Assembly (NCBI RefSeq): GCF_014642675.1
Contig: NZ_BMIS01000002.1
Coordinates: forward strand, 62,001 to 126,000
Direction: 5' to 3'
Source of the DNA: Nesterenkonia cremea
GTDB taxonomy: Bacteria; Actinomycetota; Actinomycetes; Actinomycetales; Micrococcaceae
Length of the DNA: 64,000 nucleotides
The translations under genes were made by a program, and so were the position numbers. How positions within the stretch are numbered: position 1 is the stretch's first letter; the number at the start of each line of letters is the position of its first letter. The notes beneath the pieces were generated by a model, which had not been told where the DNA came from, ran no database searches, and worked only from the letters and a program-made list of their open reading frames with translations. Below are positions 58,515 to 64,000 of this stretch, in pieces.

Positions 58515-59921
58515 GTGACTACTACGCCAGAGCCCCGTAGCGACGCCCTGTTGACCGCACCCGGAGAGATCCTGCACACCGGTGCCGCCGACTATCCCGG
58601 CTTGGACGAGTGGCGGAACCTGCCGCTGAAGCAGCAGCCGGACTGGCGTGGCCACCCCGACTTCGACTCCTCCTACGAGCAGCTGTCCTCCAATCCGCCG
58701 CTGGTCTTCGCCGGCGAGGTGGACAAGCTCAAGCGCCGTCTGGCCAAGGTGGCCAACGGTGAGGCCTTCCTGCTGCAGGGCGGCGACTGCGCCGAGACCT
58801 TCGACGGCGTCACCGCCGATAAGATCAGCGCCCGGGTCAAGACCATCCTGCAGATGGCCGTGGTGCTGACCTACGGCGCCTCCCTGCCGGTGGTGAAGAT
58901 GGGCCGCATGGCCGGCCAGTACGCCAAGCCGCGCTCCTCGGATATGGAGACCCGCGGCGATGTGACCCTGCCGGCCTTCCGCGGGGAGATCGTCAACGGC
59001 TACGACTTCACCGAGGAGTCCCGGATCCCGGATCCCAAACGGATGGTGGAGGCCTACAACAAGTCAGCCTCCACGCTGAACCTCATCCGTGCCTTCACCG
59101 AGGGCGGCTTCGCAGATCTGCGCGCCGTCCAGCAGTGGAACAAGGGCTTCATGGAGAACCCGGCGCATGCCAAATACGAGCAGATCGCCGGTGAGATCGA
59201 CCGCGCCGTGCGATTCATGGAAGCCTGCGGCGCCGACTTCGAGGGCCTGAAGCGCACCGAGTTCTACTCCGCCCACGAGGCGCTGCTGCTGGACTACGAG
59301 CGGGCTCTGACCCGTATCGACTCCCGCACCGGCCAACCCTACGTGACCTCTGGCCACTTCGTGTGGATCGGGGAGCGCACCCGTGAGCTCGACGGCGCCC
59401 ACATGGACTACCTCTCCCGGGTCCAGAACCCGGTGGGCGTGAAGCTGGGCCCCAACACCACCGCGGAGACCGTCCTGGAGATCATCGAGAAGCTGGATCC
59501 CAACCGGGAGCCCGGCCGACTGACCTTCATCTCCCGCATGGGCGCTGCCAACATCCGCGAGAAGCTCCCCGCCCTGGTGGAGACCGTGCGGGACTCGGGC
59601 GCGAAGGTCGTCTGGGTCACCGACCCCATGCACGGCAACACCATCACCGCGAAGAACGGCTACAAGACCCGCCGCTTCGACGACGTCATGGACGAGGTCC
59701 GCGGCTTCTTCGAGGTCCACCAGGCGGCCGGGACCTACCCGGGCGGTCTGCACGTGGAGATGACCGGCGACGATGTGGCCGAGTGCCTGGGCGGCTCCGA
59801 TGAGATCGACGAGAACGCCTTCGACGAGCGCTACGAGACCCTGGTGGACCCGCGCCTGAACCACAAGCAGTCGCTCGAGATGGCCTTCCTCGTGGCCGAG
59901 GCGCTCAAACCGGTCAAGTGA
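58515..59921 (+). CDS. aroG: 3-deoxy-7-phosphoheptulonate synthase, class II
   Basis: This 468-aa class II DAHP synthase has the metal/PEP segments LLQGGDCAETFDG, KMGRMAGQYAKPRS, DPMHGNT and HVEMTGDDVAECLGG. It condenses PEP and erythrose 4-phosphate, the first shikimate step. A TACGCT -10 (58503-58508) lies 6 bases before the GTG, implying a leaderless mRNA. The neighbours pknL and the prenyl synthase match the mycobacterial aroG-pknL region. Confidence 0.95.
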   Translation: MTTTPEPRSDALLTAPGEILHTGAADYPGLDEWRNLPLKQQPDWRGHPDFDSSYEQLSSNPPLVFAGEVDKLKRRLAKVANGEAFLLQGGDCAETFDGVTADKISARVKTILQMAVVLTYGASLPVVKMGRMAGQYAKPRSSDMETRGDVTLPAFRGEIVNGYDFTEESRIPDPKRMVEAYNKSASTLNLIRAFTEGGFADLRAVQQWNKGFMENPAHAKYEQIAGEIDRAVRFMEACGADFEGLKRTEFYSAHEALLLDYERALTRIDSRTGQPYVTSGHFVWIGERTRELDGAHMDYLSRVQNPVGVKLGPNTTAETVLEIIEKLDPNREPGRLTFISRMGAANIREKLPALVETVRDSGAKVVWVTDPMHGNTITAKNGYKTRRFDDVMDEVRGFFEVHQAAGTYPGGLHVEMTGDDVAECLGGSDEIDENAFDERYETLVDPRLNHKQSLEMAFLVAEALKPVK

Positions 59922-59943
59922 CCAGCTGATGATCCTCCCCGCA

Positions 59944-59993
59944 ACTGGGAGGCTCCCGCTACTGGGAGGCTCCCGCTACTGGGGGCCTCCCAG
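59944..59993. repeat. Tandem GC-rich repeats between convergent genes, probable terminator
   Basis: The 17-base unit ACTGGGAGGCTCCCGCT occurs twice in tandem (59944-59960, 59961-59977), followed by the related ACTGGGGGCCTCCCAG (59978-59993). Each unit is nearly self-complementary (GGGAG/CTCCC), so several alternative hairpins can form. The repeat spans the pknL stop codon and lies 22 bases after aroG, consistent with a bidirectional terminator. Confidence 0.7.
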
Positions 59994-61523
59994 GCTGGGG
60001 ATGATGGCCGGGCTCAGCCCCAGGAACCATGCCAGCAGGGTCACCACCGATCCCACGATCATCACGATCGCCACAGTGAGCCAGGCGCGCGTCGGCGTCG
60101 GGGACTCCAGATGGACCGTCGGACGCTGGCGGTCCTTCTTGCTCTCCGGGCGCCGATGCTGCCGCTCCCGGCGGGCTGACTGCTCCGCGGCCTCTGCGCT
60201 GAGTGGACTGGATCCTCCCTGGCCGCGGCCCACAGCCGAGAACTGTGTGGTCTCCTCCTGTGCCTGCGGAGTATAGGAGGCCTCCGGAGGGGCATAGCTC
60301 ATCGTGGGGACCTCGGCCACGGTCTGGCGGTCCTGCTCGGCCAGAGTGGGCCAGCCGCCCGCCGGCTGGGTGTGGTCCAGCGCGGCGTCGACGTCGTCGT
60401 CCCAGCTCTCAGGCTCATCCCGGGTGGGGAAGTCCTCCGGCAGCGGGCCATCCCGCTCTGCGCCCACGATCTCATCGACGTTCGAGGGCTTCGACGAAGG
60501 TTCGGGCGCAGCCGGCTCGGCCGCCGCACCCGCTGCGGCCGAGCCGAGGACGGCGGTGCCGGCAGCAGCCGCACCCTCGGTGCCGGAATCCTCGGCGGGA
60601 CCCCCGTGGAGGCGCTGGTGCTTGCGCAGCGCGCCGTCGAAGTCCAGCTGCTCATCGGTGAGCTCCTCGCGGGTCTCGCGCAGCAGGGCCAGGAGCTCAT
60701 CGGCATTCTTGGGCCGTCCGACCATCTTGGGCTGTGTGGCGGTGGTGACCAGCTCATCCAGCGCCTGGTCCAGTCCGGGAGCATACTTCGAAGGCTCCGG
60801 GACGGTGGAGTTCACGTGCTGGAAGGCCACACGGACGGGTGAGTCGCCCGTATAGGGCTGGACCCCGGTGAGCATCTCGTAGAGCAGGATGCCGGTGGCA
60901 TAGATGTCCGCGCGCTCATCGGCACCCTCGCCGGAGAGCAGCTCGGGGGAGATATAGGCGACGGTTCCCATCAGCGTGGAGGTCCCCGAATGGTGGGTGG
61001 CCGCACGTGCCAGGCCGAAGTCGGCCAGCTTGATGCTGCCGTCGCGGGAGACCAGGACGTTCTCCGGTTTGATGTCGCGGTGCACCAGCCCGGCGCGGTG
61101 GGCCGCGCCCAGACCGCCCAGGATCGCCTCGAGGTAGGTCAGCGCCAGCCGGGGCGTCATCGGCCCCTTCTTCAGCAGCGTGCGCAGCGTGGCCCCGGGG
61201 ACGTACTCCATCACCAGATAGGCGGTCTCGCGGGTCTGGCCCTGGTCGAGCACCTGGACCACATGGGGGTGGGAGATCAGCGCCGAGTTCCGTGCCTCCT
61301 GCTCGAAGCGGTCGACGACCTTGCGGTCCTCGGCCATATGCGGGAAGAGCACCTTGAGCGCCACACGGCGGCCCAGCCGGCGGTCCTGGGCCACGTACAC
61401 CGTGGACATGCCGCCGCGGGCCACACGATCCTCGATCACATAGCGTCCATCGATCTCAGACCCCATCCAGGGGTCCATCGATTCGGTCTCCTGCTCGCCG
61501 GAGGAGGGCTGTTCGGTGCTCAC
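59976..61523 (-). CDS. pknL: Serine/threonine protein kinase, PknL-like
   Basis: This 515-aa protein has a Hanks-type kinase domain (about 25-290: VARGGMSTVYVAQD, ALKVLF, HRDIKPENVL, DFGLARA), a long disordered Ala/Pro/Glu-rich juxtamembrane region (about 300-470) and one C-terminal membrane segment (about 478-500) with only a short outside tail and no PASTA domains. Position between class II DAHP synthase and a prenyl diphosphate synthase matches mycobacterial PknL (Rv2176). Targets are not visible. The TAG stop lies inside the tandem repeat. Confidence 0.9.
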   Translation of the reverse strand: MSTEQPSSGEQETESMDPWMGSEIDGRYVIEDRVARGGMSTVYVAQDRRLGRRVALKVLFPHMAEDRKVVDRFEQEARNSALISHPHVVQVLDQGQTRETAYLVMEYVPGATLRTLLKKGPMTPRLALTYLEAILGGLGAAHRAGLVHRDIKPENVLVSRDGSIKLADFGLARAATHHSGTSTLMGTVAYISPELLSGEGADERADIYATGILLYEMLTGVQPYTGDSPVRVAFQHVNSTVPEPSKYAPGLDQALDELVTTATQPKMVGRPKNADELLALLRETREELTDEQLDFDGALRKHQRLHGGPAEDSGTEGAAAAGTAVLGSAAAGAAAEPAAPEPSSKPSNVDEIVGAERDGPLPEDFPTRDEPESWDDDVDAALDHTQPAGGWPTLAEQDRQTVAEVPTMSYAPPEASYTPQAQEETTQFSAVGRGQGGSSPLSAEAAEQSARRERQHRRPESKKDRQRPTVHLESPTPTRAWLTVAIVMIVGSVVTLLAWFLGLSPAIIPSLGGPQ

Positions 61524-61541
61524 CCGCCCAGGGTATCGGAC

Positions 61542-62636
61542 CTACCGGCGGCGATGGACGAGCCGCTCGCGGACCTGCGCGAACTCCTCCAGGACATCCT
61601 CGGCCACACCGGCTGCGCGCAGCGCCTCCTCGGCGCTGCGGCTCTGCTCGGTGAGCGCCTCGATGCTGCGCTCCACTTCGTCCAGCGCCCCGGAGGAGAC
61701 GAGGATCTCGCGGGCTCGGTCCACCTGCGCCTCGGTGAGGTTCGGATCGCCGAGCATCGCAGTCAGCTCCGCAGACTCCTCGGCAGGGGAGCGGAACAGG
61801 CCGTAGGCGATCAGCTCGGTGCGCTTGCCCTCGCGCAGATCATCGCCTACCGGCTTGCCCGTGGTCTCGGGATCCCCGAAGATACCCAGGATGTCATCGC
61901 GCAGTTGGAAGGCCTCGCCCACCGGCAGGGCCGCGGCGGCGAAGGCATCGGTGAGGTCCTGGGAGCCGCCGGCCAGAGCGCAGCCGAGCACCACCGGGTA
62001 CTCGGTGGAGTACTTCGCGGCCTTATAGCGCAGCACGCCGCGGGCCCGCGCCACCGCTTCCTCCTCAGTGGGGGCGGGGTGGCCCACCTCGGCCAGCACA
62101 TCGAGGTACTGGCCGGTGATCACACTGGTGTGCATGCGCTGGAAGGTCTCCCGGGCGGTGTTTCCGCTGCGCGCGGCGGCCCCGTAGGCCAGCTCGGCCT
62201 GGGCATAGGCCTCGCCGGCCCACGCCAGGGCGAGGTCTCCGGAGAGGATGGCGCCGCTGGTGCCGAAATGCGCAGCGTCGCCGCTGAACTCCTCGCTGCG
62301 GTGGAGCTCCTCGAAGCGGATATGGGAGCTGGGCTGACCGCGCCGGGTGGAGGAGCGGTCGATCACATCGTCATGCACGAGGGCGGCCGCCTGGAAGAGC
62401 TCCAGCGCGACGCCGAGCTCCTCGGCTCCGGCCGCCGGGTCACCCCCGGCGCCTCGCCAGCCGATCCACCCAAGCACCGGGCGCAGCTTCTTGCCGCCGC
62501 GGGTCAGCTCGCTGAGCGCATCGACCAGCGGGGCACCGTCGGGGGAGATGGCGGAGACCTCCGCGCGACGCTCTTCGAGGAAGGCGGCGCAGCGGCGGTT
62601 GACCTGGTCGATGAAAGCGTCACGCGAGAATGTCAC
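61542..62636 (-). CDS. Polyprenyl (geranylgeranyl-type) diphosphate synthase
   Basis: This 364-aa trans-prenyltransferase has GGKKLRPVL, a first Asp-rich motif DDVID (ALVHDDVIDRSSTRRG) and the second motif region FQLRDDILGIFGD with GDDLREGKRT. It elongates allylic diphosphates for carotenoids, menaquinone or lipid carriers; chain length cannot be read confidently. The GTG at 62636 is preferred over an in-frame ATG at 62660 because a TACGGT -10 (reverse 62648-62643) lies 6 bases upstream. It is divergent from dinB. Confidence 0.91.
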   Translation of the reverse strand: MTFSRDAFIDQVNRRCAAFLEERRAEVSAISPDGAPLVDALSELTRGGKKLRPVLGWIGWRGAGGDPAAGAEELGVALELFQAAALVHDDVIDRSSTRRGQPSSHIRFEELHRSEEFSGDAAHFGTSGAILSGDLALAWAGEAYAQAELAYGAAARSGNTARETFQRMHTSVITGQYLDVLAEVGHPAPTEEEAVARARGVLRYKAAKYSTEYPVVLGCALAGGSQDLTDAFAAAALPVGEAFQLRDDILGIFGDPETTGKPVGDDLREGKRTELIAYGLFRSPAEESAELTAMLGDPNLTEAQVDRAREILVSSGALDEVERSIEALTEQSRSAEEALRAAGVAEDVLEEFAQVRERLVHRRR

Positions 62637-62642
62637 CGCACC

Positions 62643-62652
62643 ACCGTACCCT
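62643..62652. promoter_or_regulatory. Overlapping bidirectional leaderless promoter (prenyl synthase / dinB)
   Basis: The ten bases ACCGTACCCT contain a reverse -10 TACGGT (62648-62643) and a forward -10 TACCCT (62647-62652) sharing their TA at 62647-62648. Each lies exactly 6 bases before its start codon (GTG 62636, ATG 62659). Only 22 bases separate the two coding regions. Confidence 0.7.
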
Positions 62653-62658
62653 GGAGAC

Positions 62659-63873
62659 ATGGCTTCTGATCCGGCTTCACCCGGTGGCGCGGGCGGCTCC
62701 CGTGTGCTGGCACATGCGGATATGGACGCCTACTACGTGGAGGTGGAGCTGCTGCGCCGCCCGGAGCTGCGCGGCCGCAAGATCATCGTGGCCCAGGACT
62801 CCGGCCGCTCCGTGGTCCTCTCCGCCTCCTATCAGGCCCGTGCGGACGGGGTGCGTTCCGCCATGCCGCTCTCCCGCGCCCGCCAGCTGAGCCCTCATGC
62901 CCTGGTGCTGGAGCCGACCATGCACCGCTACCGGGAGATCTCGGCGCAGATCATGGCCTACTTCGCCACGATCACCGACCGCGTGGAGCAGCTGAGCGTG
63001 GATGAGGCCTTCCTGGACCTCACCGGCGCCCGACGCCGGCTGGGCAGCCCCGAGCAGATCGGCCGGATGATCCGGAGCGACATCCGCGAACAGTTCGGTC
63101 TGCCGGTCACCGTGGGCATCGCGGACCGGAAGTTCATCGCCAAGATCGCCTCCACTCGGGCCAAGCCGGACGGACTGCTGCTGGTTCCTCCGCCGCGCCG
63201 GGTGGAGTTCCTGCACACGCTGCCGGTGCGGGCGCTGTGGGGAGTGGGCGGCAAGACCGCCGCAGCCCTGGAAGGTCTGGGCATCTCCACGGTGGAGCAG
63301 CTGGCCCATACTCCGGCGGACTCCCTGCGCCGCCGCTTCGGCGTCCACGGCGAGCAGCTGCACCGGCTGGCCTGGGGAGAGGACGACCGCGAGGTTGAGA
63401 CCGAGCGGGCCGAGAAGAGCATCGGGGCGGAGGAGACCTTCGCCGAGGACATCGCGGAGGAGAAGGTGCTGCGCGAGGAGCTGCTGCGGCTCAGCCATAA
63501 GGTGGCTGGGAGACTGCGCGCCTCCGCCATGACGGCCCAGGGGGTGGCGCTGAAGCTGCGCTACCGGGACTTCGAGACCCACACCCGCAGCGCCACGCTG
63601 CCTCACCCCACCCATTCGGGGCTCACCCTGTACTCCACGGCGGTGTCTCTGCTGGAGAAGATGGGGGAGCGGCCGCAGCCGGTGCGGCTGATCGGAGTGC
63701 GCGCCGAGCGGCTCCAGCACCACGTCGGCGCCCTGCAGCTGAGCTTCGATCGGGCTGAGACCAACTGGGTGGATGCGGAGAATGCAGTGGACGCTGTGGC
63801 ACGCCGGTTCCCGGGGGCCTCAGTAGCTCCGGCATCTCTGCTTTCCCGGGAGCCTCGCCCTGAGATAGAATGA
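62659..63873 (+). CDS. dinB: DNA polymerase IV (Y family)
   Basis: This 404-aa translesion polymerase has the palm motifs HADMDAYYVEVE and QLSVDEAFLDLTGA, a HhH thumb region (LWGVGGKTAAALEGLGISTVEQLA) and a little-finger domain. It lacks an obvious C-terminal beta-clamp motif QxxLF. The ATG follows a TACCCT -10 by 6 bases; an in-frame codon at 62347 lies in the divergent gene. No LexA-box is seen upstream, so SOS control is not supported. Confidence 0.95.
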   Translation: MASDPASPGGAGGSRVLAHADMDAYYVEVELLRRPELRGRKIIVAQDSGRSVVLSASYQARADGVRSAMPLSRARQLSPHALVLEPTMHRYREISAQIMAYFATITDRVEQLSVDEAFLDLTGARRRLGSPEQIGRMIRSDIREQFGLPVTVGIADRKFIAKIASTRAKPDGLLLVPPPRRVEFLHTLPVRALWGVGGKTAAALEGLGISTVEQLAHTPADSLRRRFGVHGEQLHRLAWGEDDREVETERAEKSIGAEETFAEDIAEEKVLREELLRLSHKVAGRLRASAMTAQGVALKLRYRDFETHTRSATLPHPTHSGLTLYSTAVSLLEKMGERPQPVRLIGVRAERLQHHVGALQLSFDRAETNWVDAENAVDAVARRFPGASVAPASLLSREPRPEIE

Positions 63874-63954
63874 TCTCCCAGGTACAACCAGTTCTGTGGA
63901 GCAGCTCCGCAGGGCCGGTTGACCGCCGAAGCCGAGACCGCGAGGAGCCTCACG

Positions 63955-64000
63955 ATGCCACTGTCGGAGCGCGAGCAGCGCATGCTCAAGGAGCTGGAGG
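63955..64000 (+). CDS. DUF3040 family protein, start only (runs off the window)
   Basis: The 15 complete codons read MPLSEREQRMLKELE, the characteristic start of small DUF3040 membrane proteins that follow dinB and precede mraZ in many actinobacteria. A GAGGAG site lies 6-7 bases before the ATG. The gene is cut by the window end. Confidence 0.8.
   Translation, partial: MPLSEREQRMLKELE

Noticed and set aside
62347..62658. Longer N-terminus for dinB starting at 62347
   Set aside because: This stretch is antisense to the prenyl synthase gene. The conserved polymerase start and a -10 element place the start at ATG 62659.

Overview
The window is a GC-rich chromosomal segment from an actinobacterium, most likely a member of the Micrococcaceae (Arthrobacter/Nesterenkonia-like). 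This is inferred from the actinobacterial gene set (mycothiol-type SigH/RsrA, two-domain Kgd, PriA, bL37, PknL, GuaB1), the tmRNA tag AESKRTDFALAA and the very frequent leaderless start codons. No insertion sequence, prophage, CRISPR array or clear genomic island is visible; this is dense core genome with a few accessory-looking loci.

Layout. 1-2.7 kb: 3' part of hflX and a DinG-type helicase. 2.7-4 kb: lexA divergent from a LysM membrane protein with a LexA-box-like site just upstream (probable SOS division inhibitor). 4-8.1 kb: hisC-hisB-hisH-priA plus an SseB-family gene. 8.1-10.1 kb: a MarR regulator and two PepSY-type lipoproteins. 10.1-18.8 kb: a large FHA-FtsK/EssC-like ATPase head-to-head with a Tad/Flp-type pilus operon (tadA, tadB, tadC, a pilin-like small gene and three TadE/G-like genes). 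18.9-22.7 kb: an AbgT transporter, an M20 amidohydrolase and a double Lrp-type regulator. 22.8-26.9 kb: prfB, ftsE (with a very long disordered tail), ftsX, smpB. 27.3-31.5 kb: a Mn-type ABC transporter, a DtxR/MntR regulator and two fluoride channel subunits. 32.2-32.6 kb: ssrA (tmRNA). 32.7-36.6 kb: hisN, rsgA, aroA and a DoxX protein. 36.7-37.9 kb: sigH-rsrA with an exact SigH-type promoter, and the tiny ribosomal protein bL37. 38-44 kb: an SGNH-like protein without catalytic residues, kgd, and guaB1. 44.1-46.7 kb: a leader peptide followed by two HlyC/CorC-type CBS membrane proteins. 46.7-49.8 kb: a Zn-type ABC transporter with a convergent Fur-family (Zur-like) regulator. 49.8-54.7 kb: a HIT protein, tRNA-Leu(CAG) and hrpA. 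54.7-64 kb: plsC, an esterase, a fadD-type ligase, class II DAHP synthase, pknL, a prenyl diphosphate synthase, dinB and the start of a DUF3040 gene.

Functional connections: most of the histidine pathway lies in one operon, with a HisN-like phosphatase elsewhere in the window; two aromatic pathway genes (aroA and aroG) are present; trans-translation is split (smpB and ssrA are about 5 kb apart on opposite strands); two separate divalent-metal importers have different regulator families; SOS (lexA, LysM protein, dinB) and thiol-oxidative stress (sigH/rsrA) functions are represented. A recurring sequence theme is a TAnnnT -10 element 6-9 bases before the start codon, which marks leaderless transcripts and corrects several gene starts.

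All calls come from reading the sequence and from family knowledge; no database search was run.
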